Source: Novosphingobium sp.
GTDB lineage: Bacteria; Pseudomonadota; Alphaproteobacteria; Sphingomonadales; Sphingomonadaceae
DNA: 64,000 bases
NCBI RefSeq assembly: GCF_020852455.1
Contig: NZ_JADZAT010000024.1
Coordinates: 1-64,000 of the forward strand
Reading direction: 5' to 3'
Shown: positions 8,290-17,870 of the stretch, piece by piece
Layout of the letters: every line of letters starts with the position of its first letter
Numbering within the stretch: position 1 is the stretch's first letter
Made by a program: the position numbers and the translations under genes
Notes under the pieces: generated by a model
Told to the model about the DNA's origin: nothing
Database searches by the model: none
Seen by the model: only the letters and a program-made list of their open reading frames with translations

Positions 8290-10676
8290 CCGCGCAGCAC
8301 TGCGCCCAGCTTGGCCGCCGCCGCGGTTACCCGTTCGGCGATCGCCTTAAGCTCGGCCTCGTCATAGCTCTTGTCGCCCGGTTGCAGCGTCACTTCGATG
8401 GCCAGGCTCTTCTGGCCTTCGGGCACGCCTTGGCCGCGGAAATCGTCGAACAGGCGCGCGGCCACCACATTGGCCTTGTCGCAGCCACGGATCGCGCGGA
8501 CCAGATCGCCGGCGGGCAGCGCCCCATCCACCAGGAAGGCGAAATCGCGCCGCACCGCCTGCAGCGCCGGCGGGGCATAGTGCGGGCGGGCAAAGTCTGC
8601 TGCCTTGCGCGAAGGGATCGCATCGAGGAACAGCTCAACCGCGGCTACGGCCACGTCGATGTCGAACTGCTTCAGCAGTGCGGGATGCAGCATGCCGAAC
8701 CGCGCCAGCACGGTCTTGGGACCCAGCCGCAGCGTGCCCGACTGCCCCGGGTGGAACTGCGGCCCCGCCTCGCCCATCACCTGCAGGTTATCGACCGGCG
8801 CGCCGGCCTCGGCCAGCAGTGCCATGGCCTCACCCTTGGCATCAAAGGCATCGAACATTGCAGCCTTGCCGCTGGCCCAGCCGCGCGCGGTCTTTTCGCC
8901 CGCCAGCACCAGGCCCAGCGTCAGCCGCTCATCGCTGGCCCCGGCAGCGCCACGCAGGTAGCGCCGGCCCAGTTCGAACAAGCGCAGGCCCGCCGCGCCG
9001 CGATCGAGATTGCGCCGCACCGCCGCCAGCAGCCCCGGCAGCAGCGAGGGACGCATGGCTTTCATGTCCTCGCTGATCGGGTTCTGCAGCACCCACAGCC
9101 CGCCATTTCCATCGGCGAACAGGTCGGCCTCGGGTTCGGGCAGGAAGCTCCAGGTCACGGCTTCATTGTTGCCGCGCGCGGCCGCAGCCCGGCGCAGCTT
9201 GCGCTCCAGCTTCTGGGCCGCAGTGGCAGTCGGCCGGGCCACCCCGTCGAGCCGCGGCAGCGGCGCGCTGACAATGTTGTCGAGCCCGTGGATCCGCACC
9301 ACTTCCTCGACCAGATCGGGCGCGCCATCCACATCGGGGCGCCAGCTGGGGACGGTCACGTTCCAGGCGGCATCGCTGGCGAAACCAAGCGCCGAAAGCG
9401 TGGCGCGCTGCTGGGCTTCGGGGATCGCCACGCCGCCCAGGCGCTCAGCCATGGCGGGATCGTATTTGATGAGCTTCGGTGCAACCGGCGGCTGCCCGGC
9501 AAACACCGGTTCGCTCGGCTCGCCGCCGCAGATCCCGACGATCAGGTCGGTCAGCAAGGCCAACCCCATATCGAGGAAGGCCGGATCGACCCCGCGCTCA
9601 AACCGCTGGCGCGCGTCCGAGGTGAGGTTGAGCGCGCGGCCAGTATCGCCGATCCGCACCGGATCGAAATAGGCGACTTCCAGCAGCACGTCGGTGGTTT
9701 CGTCCGAGCAGCCCGAATGCTCACCGCCCATGATCCCGGCGATATCGTGGACGCCGTTATCGTCGGCAATCACGGTCATCGCGCTGGTCAGCGTGTATTC
9801 CTTGCCGTTGAGCGCCAGGCAGCTTTCGCCATCCTGCGCGCGGCGGGCAAAGATCGCACCTGACAGCTTGGCGAGGTCATAGGCATGCGCCGGGCGGCCA
9901 TAGGCCAGCATGACATAGTTGGTGATGTCAACCAGCGCCGAAATCGGGCGCTGGCCCGCGCTCTTCAACCGGTCTTGCAGCCACTTGGGGCTGGGGCCGT
10001 TCTTCACCCCCCGGATGACGCGGCCATAGAAGGCCGGGCAGCCTTCCGCATCGTCGGTACGGATCGGCAGCGGGCAGGCGAAGCTGCCCGGCACCGCCTG
10101 CGCAGCGATCGGGTGCAAAGTGCCCAGCCCGGCGGCGGCCAGATCGCGGGCAATGCCATAGACGCCCATGCAATCGGGCCGATTGGGAGTGATCGCAACG
10201 TCGATCACCGGATCGGCACCGTGATAGGCAGCGAAATCGGTTCCGACCGGAGCATCGCCGGGCAGTTCGATGATCCCGTCGTGATCATCGCCCAGATCGA
10301 GTTCGGCAACCGAACACATCATGCCGTTCGATTCGACCCCGCGGATCGCGCTCTTCTTGAGCTCGAACCCACCGTTCGGCACGATCGCGCCCGCCAGGCC
10401 CAGCACGCCCACCATGCCCGCGCGGGCATTGGGCGCGCCGCAGACCACCTGCAGCGGCTCCCCGGCACCCACATCGACGCTCAGCACCTGCAGCTTGTCG
10501 GCATTGGGGTGACGTTGGGCGGTGAGCACCTTGGCGACCTTGAAACCGGCAAGCTTGTCGGCCGGGTTCTCGATCCCTTCAACTTCAAGCCCGACGGCGT
10601 TGAGCTTGGCAGAAATTTCCTCGACCGAAGCTTCGGTATCGAGGTGGTCCTTGAGCCAGGTCAGCGAGAACTTCAT
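8286..10676 (-). CDS. pheT: Phenylalanyl-tRNA synthetase beta subunit
   Basis: Large subunit of the alpha2-beta2 synthetase that charges tRNA-Phe. The 796 residues show the standard order: [13 protein letters not shown] start, EMAP-type tRNA-binding fold (about 40-150, [11 protein letters not shown]), B3/B4 editing domain ([16 protein letters not shown]), B5 ([14 protein letters not shown]), the catalytic-like core, and the C-terminal ferredoxin-fold anticodon-binding domain (FPAVRRDF-like [11 protein letters not shown]). ATG 10676 overlaps the pheS stop as ATGA, so alpha and beta are translationally coupled; the frame upstream of this ATG is shadow. Confidence 0.97.
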   Translation of the reverse strand: MKFSLTWLKDHLDTEASVEEISAKLNAVGLEVEGIENPADKLAGFKVAKVLTAQRHPNADKLQVLSVDVGAGEPLQVVCGAPNARAGMVGVLGLAGAIVPNGGFELKKSAIRGVESNGMMCSVAELDLGDDHDGIIELPGDAPVGTDFAAYHGADPVIDVAITPNRPDCMGVYGIARDLAAAGLGTLHPIAAQAVPGSFACPLPIRTDDAEGCPAFYGRVIRGVKNGPSPKWLQDRLKSAGQRPISALVDITNYVMLAYGRPAHAYDLAKLSGAIFARRAQDGESCLALNGKEYTLTSAMTVIADDNGVHDIAGIMGGEHSGCSDETTDVLLEVAYFDPVRIGDTGRALNLTSDARQRFERGVDPAFLDMGLALLTDLIVGICGGEPSEPVFAGQPPVAPKLIKYDPAMAERLGGVAIPEAQQRATLSALGFASDAAWNVTVPSWRPDVDGAPDLVEEVVRIHGLDNIVSAPLPRLDGVARPTATAAQKLERKLRRAAAARGNNEAVTWSFLPEPEADLFADGNGGLWVLQNPISEDMKAMRPSLLPGLLAAVRRNLDRGAAGLRLFELGRRYLRGAAGASDERLTLGLVLAGEKTARGWASGKAAMFDAFDAKGEAMALLAEAGAPVDNLQVMGEAGPQFHPGQSGTLRLGPKTVLARFGMLHPALLKQFDIDVAVAAVELFLDAIPSRKAADFARPHYAPPALQAVRRDFAFLVDGALPAGDLVRAIRGCDKANVVAARLFDDFRGQGVPEGQKSLAIEVTLQPGDKSYDEAELKAIAERVTAAAAKLGAVLRG

Positions 10677-11770
10677 GGCCGCACTCCCACACCGGCGGAA
10701 AGTGTCGGCACGTCGAGCGGCGAAAAGCCGTAGTGCTGCAACCAGCGCACATCGCCATCGAAGAAGGCGCGCAGGTCGTCCATTCCGTATTTGAGCATGG
10801 CGAGCCGGTCGACGCCGACACCAAAGGCGAAGCCCTGCCACTGATCGGGATCGAGCCCGCCGGCTTCGATCACCTTGCGATTGACCATGCCAGAGCCGAG
10901 CAGTTCCATCCAGCCATGCCCCGGCGCATCACCGCTGCCGCCCAGCACGCGCTTGCCGTTGACGATAGCGAAGCCGACATCGACCTCCACCGACGGTTCG
11001 GTGAAGGGGAAGTAGCTGGGGCGCAGGCGCAGCACGATATCCTCACGCTCGAAGAAGGCTTTGAGGAAGGTCTCGAGCGTCCACTTGAGGTGGCCCAGCG
11101 TGATCCCCTTGTCGATCACCAGCCCTTCGACCTGGTGGAACATCGGGGTGTGGGTGGCATCGCTGTCAGAGCGATAGACCCGCCCCGGGGCAATGATCCG
11201 GATCGGCGCGCCCTGCTGCAGCATAGCGCGGATCTGCACCGGGCTGGTATGGGTGCGCAGCAGCATCGCACGGCCTTCGGCGTCTTTGTCGGGGAAATAG
11301 AAGGTATCGTGCATCGCCCGCGCCGGATGGCTTTCGGGAATGTTGAGCGCGGTGAAATTGTGCCAGTCGTCCTCGATCTCGGGACCGGTGGCGACGGCGA
11401 AGCCCAGATCGGCGAAGATTTCGGCCAGTTCGTCCATCACCTGGCTGACCGGGTGGATCGTGCCGCGCGGCATATCGGGTGCGGGCAGCGACAGGTCGAT
11501 CGTCTCGCGCGCCAGCTGGGCATCGAGCGCCGCGCCTTCCAGCGCTTCCTTGCGCGCGGCCAGCGCATCGCTGACCGCTTCGCGCAGCGCGTGGATCTGC
11601 GGCCCCGTCGATTGGCGTTCTTCGGGCGACATGCCGCCCAGCGTCTTCAGCAGGCCCGAGATCGAACCCTGCTTGCCCAGAAACTCGACCCGCAGCTTCT
11701 CCAGCGCGTCGAGATCCTGCGCCTGCGCGATACGCGCCAGCGCCTCTTCACGGGATGCGGCATAGTCCAC
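10673..11770 (-). CDS. pheS: Phenylalanyl-tRNA synthetase alpha subunit
   Basis: Catalytic alpha subunit. N-terminal coiled coil, then class II motifs: [14 protein letters not shown] and [17 protein letters not shown], motif 2 [30 protein letters not shown], and motif 3 [13 protein letters not shown]. The start is the least certain point. GTG 11770 gives 365 residues, normal for the family, while the open frame runs to 11896 without another good start codon; the Shine-Dalgarno signal is weak. Ends in the ATGA overlap with pheT. An AraC-type gene lies 88 bases upstream on the same strand. Confidence 0.95.
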   Translation of the reverse strand: MDYAASREEALARIAQAQDLDALEKLRVEFLGKQGSISGLLKTLGGMSPEERQSTGPQIHALREAVSDALAARKEALEGAALDAQLARETIDLSLPAPDMPRGTIHPVSQVMDELAEIFADLGFAVATGPEIEDDWHNFTALNIPESHPARAMHDTFYFPDKDAEGRAMLLRTHTSPVQIRAMLQQGAPIRIIAPGRVYRSDSDATHTPMFHQVEGLVIDKGITLGHLKWTLETFLKAFFEREDIVLRLRPSYFPFTEPSVEVDVGFAIVNGKRVLGGSGDAPGHGWMELLGSGMVNRKVIEAGGLDPDQWQGFAFGVGVDRLAMLKYGMDDLRAFFDGDVRWLQHYGFSPLDVPTLSAGVGVRP

Positions 11771-11858
11771 TGTAGCAAGTCCATCCGGGCAGTTGAATTG
11801 AACTGGCGCCTTTAGCCAGCACGGCCCGCGATGCCAAATGGCAAATTGCGCGGCCGCT

Positions 11859-12755
11859 TCAGGCGGCGGGATCACCCACGCCGCTTGGCCGGTCAAGCGT
11901 CTGGACCGCGGCCCCGGCTACGCGGTTGCGTTCCTGAGTGAAGCGTTCCAGCACCGGGTGCGGCTGGCTGGAATATTCACGCGGGCTCAGCCCCATGAAT
12001 TCGCGGAAATCGCGCACGAACTGGGCCTGATCGTGATAGTGGCTGTCCATCGCCCCGATCCACTTCAGCGAAGGATCGACCATAAACTGGGCCAAGCTGC
12101 GCATGAAGCGCTGGCGGCGCAGCAGCAGCTTGGGCGAAAAGCCGAAATGCTTGTGGCTGATCCGCTCAACCGTTCGCTGGCTGGCGGCAACCCGATCGAC
12201 CAGCTCCTGCACGGTGGCCAGCTGCGGATCGACCAGTGCGGTGTGGATCGCCAGGATCCGCTTCTCATCCACCGGCTCGCGCGATTTGAATTCGCGGAAG
12301 AAGGCGATGATCCGGGCCAGTTCCAGCTGCTCGTCGCCATCCGGGTCAAACAGGTTGGTGGCCAGTGGACGGAACGGCTCGCACTCCGGGTGGGTGAACC
12401 CGTTGCAAATCTGGTTGGCAAATTCGGCGGCGGGAAGCTGGATGAACTTGGCCCAGCCCAGCGGCAGGAATCCGATTCCCCACATCCGGGTCCTGGGCAT
12501 GCTGAAATGGATCGGATGCGAGCTGGGCCCCTGGGTTACAAAGAGTGCCCCCTCGAGCCGCTGGCCGCCATCGGTCCAGGAATCTGGTCCAACGGGCGTG
12601 AAGAAACGCATTCCACCCCATTCGGGATGCAGGCTGTCACGCAATGTCCCGTTGCTGCCCGGATCGATCTCGGCCGAATAGAACGTGGTAAAATACCGGC
12701 GCAGGTCCTCTGGCGGCGGATGAAACCGCAAATCTATGCGATAATCTGGCGACAC
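11859..12755 (-). CDS. AraC-type transcriptional regulator (paralogue 1)
   Basis: 298 residues: an N-terminal sensor half of unknown fold containing [12 protein letters not shown] and [17 protein letters not shown], then a C-terminal AraC helix-turn-helix pair (about 185-275), with [22 protein letters not shown] as the first helix-turn-helix and [21 protein letters not shown] as the second. GTG 12755 is favoured because AAGGA lies 7 bases upstream. The next gene upstream encodes a clear paralogue with the same layout, so the pair arose by tandem duplication. Target genes not evident. Confidence 0.85.
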   Translation of the reverse strand: MSPDYRIDLRFHPPPEDLRRYFTTFYSAEIDPGSNGTLRDSLHPEWGGMRFFTPVGPDSWTDGGQRLEGALFVTQGPSSHPIHFSMPRTRMWGIGFLPLGWAKFIQLPAAEFANQICNGFTHPECEPFRPLATNLFDPDGDEQLELARIIAFFREFKSREPVDEKRILAIHTALVDPQLATVQELVDRVAASQRTVERISHKHFGFSPKLLLRRQRFMRSLAQFMVDPSLKWIGAMDSHYHDQAQFVRDFREFMGLSPREYSSQPHPVLERFTQERNRVAGAAVQTLDRPSGVGDPAA

Positions 12756-12853
12756 CAAAGGTTCCTTGCTGCGATCGTGTTATTGGTTTCGATCGTGATG
12801 TTGATAATTTTTCGCATGAAGCCGGCGGACTGACAAGCCCGCAGGCGGTTAAT

Positions 12854-13744
12854 TTACGGGCGGTGCAGTGCTTGGACCGCTGCCCCGGCTGAAGCTGTGC
12901 GGGCCTGCGCGGCGGCGCGCAGCACCGGATGTTCCGCAGCGGCATAGCGGCTCGGGCTCATCACCATGAAGCGCTTGAAGTCGCGGACGAAGTGCGCCTG
13001 GTCAACATAGTGGAAATCCAGCGTGTTGATCCATTTGAGCGAAGGGTCGAGCATGAATTGCGCCAGGCTGCGCAGGAAGCGTTGCCGGCGCAGCAACAGC
13101 TTGGGCGAAAACCCGAAAGCCTTGAGGCACAGCCGTTCAAGCGAGCGGGCCGATATGCCCAGCTGCGCGGCAAGTTCGCTGACCGCAGCCATGTCATCAT
13201 CGATCAGCGCAGCATGCGCTGCCCGGATACGCGCCTCATCCTCACCCGCTGGGCGCGCCGCGAGCAGTGCGGACAGGTAAGCATCGATCCGTCCGACCTC
13301 GGCCACCGGATCGCGTTCGGCACCAAACACCGCTTCGGCGATCCCGGCGAAATGGGCGCTGGCAGCTTCATCATGCGGGCTGACCACCCGATCGACATAC
13401 TCGTGGGCCGACTTGCCCATCAGCCGGGCCCAGCCGAGCGGCAGGATCCCCACCCCCCAGATCCGCGCGGTCCCGTCGATCCGGAAATGCGCGGCCAGGC
13501 TGGTGGGGCCGGTCAGGATCACGTTGGGCAAGGCTTCCAGCGGGCCATCGCCCAGCGCCGAGCTGTAGCGGGCATTGCTGGTGAAGCGCAGGTTGGCCCA
13601 TTCCGGATGGAGCCAGTCCTCGACCACGCCGCCTGCCTCGAGGTTCACCTCGGTCAGGTAATAGGTGGATATGTATGGTGCCAGCTCTGGCGAGGGGCGA
13701 TAGAAATGCACCGCCACCGCCCTTTCGAGCACAGTCTTCAACAT
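12854..13744 (-). CDS. AraC-type transcriptional regulator (paralogue 2)
   Basis: 296 residues with the same plan as the neighbour downstream: sensor half with LHPEWANLRF and GILPLGWARLMGKSAHEY, then the AraC domain with MAAVSELAAQLGISARSLER and DQAHFVRDFKRFMVMSPSRY. The stretch [14 protein letters not shown] is identical in both. Their N-terminal halves are much more diverged, which suggests different ligands but similar DNA targets. A short spacer (about 100 bases) separates the two genes, so each may have its own promoter. Confidence 0.85.
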   Translation of the reverse strand: MLKTVLERAVAVHFYRPSPELAPYISTYYLTEVNLEAGGVVEDWLHPEWANLRFTSNARYSSALGDGPLEALPNVILTGPTSLAAHFRIDGTARIWGVGILPLGWARLMGKSAHEYVDRVVSPHDEAASAHFAGIAEAVFGAERDPVAEVGRIDAYLSALLAARPAGEDEARIRAAHAALIDDDMAAVSELAAQLGISARSLERLCLKAFGFSPKLLLRRQRFLRSLAQFMLDPSLKWINTLDFHYVDQAHFVRDFKRFMVMSPSRYAAAEHPVLRAAAQARTASAGAAVQALHRP

Positions 13745-13849
13745 CGCGCGAAACCCCTAACGAAGTCCAGCGACCGAAAATGTCTCGCTCGCGGCGCAAG
13801 AATGCCACGGCTTGCACCTTCAGGGCAAGCCAAAAGGCGTCAGGAATCG

Positions 13850-13885
13850 GAAAGGGCGCAGCCGGAGGTCCGGCCACGCCCTTTC
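13850..13885 (-). terminator. Hairpin downstream of rplT
   Basis: GAAAGGGCG (13850-13858) pairs perfectly with CGCCCTTTC (13877-13885), with an inner GCCGGA/TCCGGC stem. It lies 22 bases after the rplT stop, in the right place to end the rpmI-rplT transcript. There is no good T-run on the minus strand, so its strength is uncertain. Confidence 0.55.
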
Positions 13886-13906
13886 GAATGTGCGATCGAT
13901 CGCAGC

Positions 13907-14266
13907 TTAGGCCGGCAGCGCGGCCTTGGCCTGGGCGATCACGGCAGCGAAGACGCCGCCTTCGTTCATCGCCAGATCGGCCATCGCCTTGCGGTCAAGC
14001 TCGATACCCGCCAGCTTGGCTCCGTGGATGAACTGCGAATAGCTGAGGCCTTCGGCGCGGACCGCAGCGTTGATGCGCTGGATCCACAGGGCGCGGAAGG
14101 TCCGCTTCTTAACCTTGCGGTCGCGGTACGCATACTGGCCGGCCTTTTCGACGGCCTGGCGCGCAACGCGGATGGTGTTCTTGCGGCGACCACGATAGCC
14201 CTTGGCCTGATCGAGAATCCGCTTGTGCTTGGCGCGGGTGGTAACACCCCGTTTGATACGGCTCAT
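13907..14266 (-). CDS. rplT: 50S ribosomal protein L20
   Basis: 119-residue L20, needed early in 50S assembly. Starts [18 protein letters not shown] and continues with [30 protein letters not shown] sequence split by basic runs, all typical. AGGAG sits just upstream of ATG 14266. The gene follows rpmI by 13 bases. The usual third member, infC (IF-3), which in many bacteria precedes rpmI and mediates L20 autoregulation, is not in the window. Confidence 0.98.
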   Translation of the reverse strand: MSRIKRGVTTRAKHKRILDQAKGYRGRRKNTIRVARQAVEKAGQYAYRDRKVKKRTFRALWIQRINAAVRAEGLSYSQFIHGAKLAGIELDRKAMADLAMNEGGVFAAVIAQAKAALPA

Positions 14267-14279
14267 TGGTCAGTACTCC

Positions 14280-14483
14280 TCAGTTGAGCCCGTAGGGCGC
14301 CCACTTCTTGATCGTCTTCGCATCGGCGTCTGAAATGACGTCGGTGCCGCGATTCTGGCGGATGTACTTGCCGTTATGGCTGATGAGCCGGTGGCGCTTG
14401 CCGGCAACGCCGTGCTTCACCTTGCCGGTGGCGGTGAGCTTGAAGCGCTTCTTGACGCCGCTCTTGGTCTTGAGCTTGGGCAT
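14280..14483 (-). CDS. rpmI: 50S ribosomal protein L35
   Basis: 67-residue L35: [20 protein letters not shown] followed by the basic [17 protein letters not shown] segment. First gene of the rpmI-rplT pair. The leader between it and the divergent YqgE gene (14484-14666) contains a small inverted repeat TCATTC/GAATGA near 14552-14568, which might be part of a regulated leader, but I cannot show this. Confidence 0.98.
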   Translation of the reverse strand: MPKLKTKSGVKKRFKLTATGKVKHGVAGKRHRLISHNGKYIRQNRGTDVISDADAKTIKKWAPYGLN

Positions 14484-14666
14484 TTTCGTCTCCTTCTAGA
14501 GACACGAAAGATCAGCCGTGGCAGCCCTTGATGGCCAGGCCGATCCCAGAATCATTCACGAAGAATGACTCATCCGTGTCGGTGAAGCGCGCGCCCCTAA
14601 TGGGGAATCGGCGCAAAAGCAAGCCCGCGCTTTCCTTCCAGCGATGTCAGGGCTAGTCCGGGAGGC

Positions 14667-15224
14667 ATGGAAAGCACCTACCTTGCCGGAAAGCTGCTGC
14701 TGGCCATGCCCGGGATGGGCGACCCGCGGTTCGATCACGCGGTGATCGCGATGCTCAGCCACGACGGCGAAGGTGCGCTGGGCGTGGGGATCGGTGCGGT
14801 TAGGCAGGGCCTTGGCCTGCACCGGCTGCTGGAAGACCTGGACATCGATCCCGGCACCGCGCCCGATTGCCCGGTCCACTATGGCGGGCCGGTCGAACCG
14901 CAGCGCGGGTTCGTGCTGCATACCCCCGATTGGGAAGGCCCCGGCACGCTCCACGCCGTGCCGCTCTGCTCGCTCTCGACCTCGCTTGAGGTGCTCCGCG
15001 CGATTGCTGCGGGCGAAGGGCCCAGCCGCTGGCTGGTTGCGCTGGGCTATGCCGGCTGGGGCGCGGGGCAGCTCGATGGCGAGATGCGCCGCCACGGCTG
15101 GCAAGCGCTCGACAGCAATGCCCGGTTGCTGTGGGATACCCCGGCCGACCAGCGCTGGAAGGCCTGTTGGCGCCAGGTCGGGATCGACCCGGCGCTGCTG
15201 TCCAGCCAGACCGGGCGGGCCTGA
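14667..15224 (+). CDS. YqgE/AlgH family protein (UPF0301)
   Basis: 185 residues of the UPF0301 family: YLAGKLLLAMPGMGDPRFDH, ALGVGIGAVRQGLGLHRLLEDL, VHYGGPVEPQRGFVLH and LVALGYAGWGAGQLDGEM, covering the conserved YGGPV and GYAGWGxGQL signatures. The family is of uncertain function; AlgH was named for an alginate regulatory effect in Pseudomonas. The stop codon falls in the loop of a perfect 12-bp hairpin shared with the convergent transporter gene. Confidence 0.92.
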   Translation: MESTYLAGKLLLAMPGMGDPRFDHAVIAMLSHDGEGALGVGIGAVRQGLGLHRLLEDLDIDPGTAPDCPVHYGGPVEPQRGFVLHTPDWEGPGTLHAVPLCSLSTSLEVLRAIAAGEGPSRWLVALGYAGWGAGQLDGEMRRHGWQALDSNARLLWDTPADQRWKACWRQVGIDPALLSSQTGRA

Positions 15225-15236
15225 GCCCGCCCGGTC
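15209..15236. terminator. Perfect 12-bp hairpin at a convergent gene end
   Basis: Bases 15209-15220 and 15225-15236 are exact inverted repeats around a CTGA loop, and the loop contains the TGA stop of the YqgE gene. The convergent transporter gene ends at 15247. The position suits a bidirectional terminator; a T-tract is missing on both strands. Confidence 0.55.
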
Positions 15237-15246
15237 CCGGCAAGGA

Positions 15247-16563
15247 TCAGTCGTAGACCGGCCCGGCGCTGCCCGCGCTGCCGCCGCTGGGGTTCTTCAC
15301 GGTCCACAGGCCGAACATCGCGATGATCGCATAGCAGACCACCGGCACGATCAGGGCCGCACGCAGCGAACTTGCGTCGGCAGTCAGGCCGTAGAGGTAA
15401 GGCACAAATGCCCCGCCGACGATGGCAGTGCACAGGATGCCCGAACCTTGCGGTGTCTGTTCGCCCAGCCCTTCGGTGCCCAGGCTGAAGATAGTCGGGA
15501 ACATCAGCGAATTGCAGAAGCCCACCAGGATCAGCGCCCAGCCCGAGACCGCGCCGCTGCTGACCGCCGAAAGCGCGATCAGCCCGATCGCCGCCGCGGC
15601 AAAGGTGGCCAGCACCCGGCCCGGCTTGGCCATGCGCAGGATGAACCCGCCCAGCAGCCGCCCGGCCAGCGCCCCCAACCAGTAAAGCGCAACCAGCTTG
15701 CCGGCTGCTTCCAGCCCCAGCCCCATCACGCTGTCCTGGCCCAGGTAGGCCATCAGGTTAGATCCGATCGCCACTTCGGCACCGACATAGGTAAAAATGC
15801 AAAGCGCACCCAGTTGGACCCGGCGATTGTGCAGGAACAGCCCAAGCGTACCTTCCAGCTTGACGTCATCGGCCTTGGCCTGATCGATCGCCGAACGGAA
15901 CACCCAAAACAGCGCGGCAATGGCCAGCATCAGAATGCCCAGCCAGGTATAGGCCTGGCCAATCGCCGCGCCTTCGGCCACGCGGTAGGCTTGCAACTGC
16001 GCTTCGGTCGCGGTTTCAGCGTCGATCGGTTTTGAATCGCCCAGCAGGAACGACGCCCCGCCATAGACCATCAGGAACACCCCGATCGAGTTGAACGATT
16101 GCGCGAAGGTCAGCCGGCTGTGCGAGGTTTCGACCGGCCCCAGCGTGGTGATGATCGGGTTCATCGCCACCTGCAGCACCGTGATTCCCGCGCCGATGAA
16201 GAACAGCGCAGCCAGGAACCCGCCATAGCTGGCCGAAGCCGAAGCCGGAATGAACAGGAACGCCGCTGCAGCGACCATAACGAAACCCAGCACGAAAGTG
16301 CGGATATAGCCCAGTTTGCTCATCACGATCCCGGCCGGGATCGAGCACAGCGCATAGGCGATGAAGAAGGCCATCTGCACCAGGTTGGCCTGAGCATGGC
16401 TGAGGTGGAACATCGGCTTGAATTTGCCGACCAGCAGGTCGTTGATGTTGGTCACCCCGCCCAGCAGGAAGAACACCGCGAAAGCCAGCGCCAGGACGAT
16501 CCCGGTCTTGCCTCCGCTCGAACCCCCGCCGGCCGCGCTCGACCCGGTAATTGGCGCTGCCAT
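15247..16563 (-). CDS. MFS sugar transporter, FucP/glucose-galactose type
   Basis: 438 residues, about 12 membrane helices. Layout and motifs resemble the FHS/FucP branch of the major facilitator superfamily: FFLLGGVTNINDLLVGKFK in helix 1, FIAYALCSIPAGIVMSKLGY, the QVAMNPIITTLGP helix and FCNSLMFPTIFSLGTEGLG in the C-terminal half. Such proteins are sugar-proton symporters. ATG 16563 has GGGAGAG upstream; the frame upstream to 16698 has no start signal. A LacI-type operator lies 121 bases upstream, supporting regulation by a sugar-responsive repressor encoded elsewhere. Substrate unproven. Confidence 0.85.
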   Translation of the reverse strand: MAAPITGSSAAGGGSSGGKTGIVLALAFAVFFLLGGVTNINDLLVGKFKPMFHLSHAQANLVQMAFFIAYALCSIPAGIVMSKLGYIRTFVLGFVMVAAAAFLFIPASASASYGGFLAALFFIGAGITVLQVAMNPIITTLGPVETSHSRLTFAQSFNSIGVFLMVYGGASFLLGDSKPIDAETATEAQLQAYRVAEGAAIGQAYTWLGILMLAIAALFWVFRSAIDQAKADDVKLEGTLGLFLHNRRVQLGALCIFTYVGAEVAIGSNLMAYLGQDSVMGLGLEAAGKLVALYWLGALAGRLLGGFILRMAKPGRVLATFAAAAIGLIALSAVSSGAVSGWALILVGFCNSLMFPTIFSLGTEGLGEQTPQGSGILCTAIVGGAFVPYLYGLTADASSLRAALIVPVVCYAIIAMFGLWTVKNPSGGSAGSAGPVYD

Positions 16564-16683
16564 AGCATTCTCTCCCATTGTTGCCGGCAATCCCCCACAG
16601 GCGGCCGGAAGTGCATGTCTTGGCGGGCTGGCCCGCAATGTCCAACCGTATACGTATGAATCGCTGGCCAAGGAAAGTGGAAT

Positions 16684-16697
16684 TGGAAGCGTTTCCA
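16684..16697. promoter_or_regulatory. LacI-family-type operator upstream of the MFS transporter
   Basis: TGGAAGCGTTTCCA: TGGAA and TTCCA are inverted around a CG centre, the pattern of LacI/GalR-family operators. It lies between the divergent transporter and acyl-CoA dehydrogenase genes, closer to neither start than about 80 bases. No LacI-type repressor gene is in the window. Confidence 0.5.
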
Positions 16698-16729
16698 TAA
16701 ATCTCCCTCCTCGGCTCCCCTTGCCAAGT

Positions 16730-16745
16730 TTAATCGCGCGATTAA
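16730..16745. promoter_or_regulatory. 16-bp perfect palindrome in divergent promoter region
   Basis: TTAATCGCGCGATTAA is an exact palindrome 30 bases upstream of the acyl-CoA dehydrogenase start. The position suits an operator for the dehydrogenase pair; the binding protein is unknown. Confidence 0.35.
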
Positions 16746-16775
16746 GACTGCGGCGAAAGGGAGAGATTCGCGATC

Positions 16776-17870
16776 ATGTCGATACTCTATGATGAAGGCC
16801 AGCAGGCCATTGCGACCGAAAGCCGCCGGGTGCTCGACGCCCGGATGGACAAGGCCCGCCTGCTCAAGCTGCTTGAGCAGGTTGGCGAACACGATGCGCC
16901 GTTCTGGGATACTGCGGTCGAGCAGGGTTGGACCGCGCTGGCGGTGCCAGAGGAGCACGGCGGGCTGGGCCTTGGCCTGATCGAGCTGGGTCTGGTGGCC
17001 CAGGCCTGCGGCGCGGCAACGTCTGGCGCGCCGTTCCTGACCGGCGGCTACGGAGTGTCGCAGGCGCTGGTCCAGGGCGGCAATGCCGCGCTGGCGGCGC
17101 AGTGGCTGCCCAGGCTGGCCAGCGGCGAGGCGATCGGCTGTGTCGCGATTGCCGAAGGCAACGCCGCGCTACCCCCCGCCCCCGCCGTCAGCTTTGCCGA
17201 TGGCAAGCTCAGCGGGACCAAGCCGGCGGTGCCCGGCGGCCAGAAGGCCGATGTCGCGCTGGTCTGGGCCAGCAAGGACGGCCAGCCGGTGCTGGTACTG
17301 GCCGAACTGGCCGGAGCCGCCCGCAACGCGGTCGACAGCTATGACAACAGCCGGCTCTATGCCGATCTGGTCTTTGCCGGGACGCCCGCGACCGAACTTG
17401 CCGCCGGCGATGCGGCCCGCGCGCTGGTGCTCGATGTGATGGGCCGGATGGCGGTGGTCACCGCGCACGAACAGGTCGGCGGGGCCGAAGCCTTGCTGCA
17501 CATCGCGCGTGACTATGCCAACACCCGCAAGGCCTTTGGCCAGCCGATCGGCATGTTCCAGGCGATCAAGCACCGCGTGGCCGAAATGTACGGTCTGGTC
17601 GAGATCGCCCGGGCCAACTGCATCCATGCCGCCGCCAGCGAAGGCACGGCGGAGTTCCTCACCGCCGCGGCCGATGCGCGGATCTCGGCGACCGAGGCCT
17701 ATGACACCAATTCGCGTGACTGCGTGCAGATCCACGGCGGGATCGGCGTCACCTGGGAACTGGGCCTGCACCTGCACATGCGCCGCGCCCGCAGCCTGGC
17801 GGTGGAATGCGGCAACCTGGTCTTCTGGGAAGACCTCTTGGTCGAACGCCTGCAAGGAGAAGTGGCATGA
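16776..17870 (+). CDS. Acyl-CoA dehydrogenase family protein, partner subunit
   Basis: 364-residue ACAD-fold flavoprotein: N-terminal helical domain, beta domain around 115-200 (GCVAIAEGNAA), and C-terminal helices with FGQPIGMFQAIKHRVAEMYG and QIHGGIGVTWELGLHLHMRR, a conserved FAD/dimer-contact stretch. It overlaps the second dehydrogenase gene as ATGA. Adjacent ACAD pairs in steroid-degrading bacteria form alpha2beta2 enzymes with one complete active site per heterodimer, and this arrangement looks the same. The middle of this protein is less conserved than in its partner. Substrate unknown. AGGGAGAG precedes ATG 16776. Confidence 0.88.
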   Translation: MSILYDEGQQAIATESRRVLDARMDKARLLKLLEQVGEHDAPFWDTAVEQGWTALAVPEEHGGLGLGLIELGLVAQACGAATSGAPFLTGGYGVSQALVQGGNAALAAQWLPRLASGEAIGCVAIAEGNAALPPAPAVSFADGKLSGTKPAVPGGQKADVALVWASKDGQPVLVLAELAGAARNAVDSYDNSRLYADLVFAGTPATELAAGDAARALVLDVMGRMAVVTAHEQVGGAEALLHIARDYANTRKAFGQPIGMFQAIKHRVAEMYGLVEIARANCIHAAASEGTAEFLTAAADARISATEAYDTNSRDCVQIHGGIGVTWELGLHLHMRRARSLAVECGNLVFWEDLLVERLQGEVA

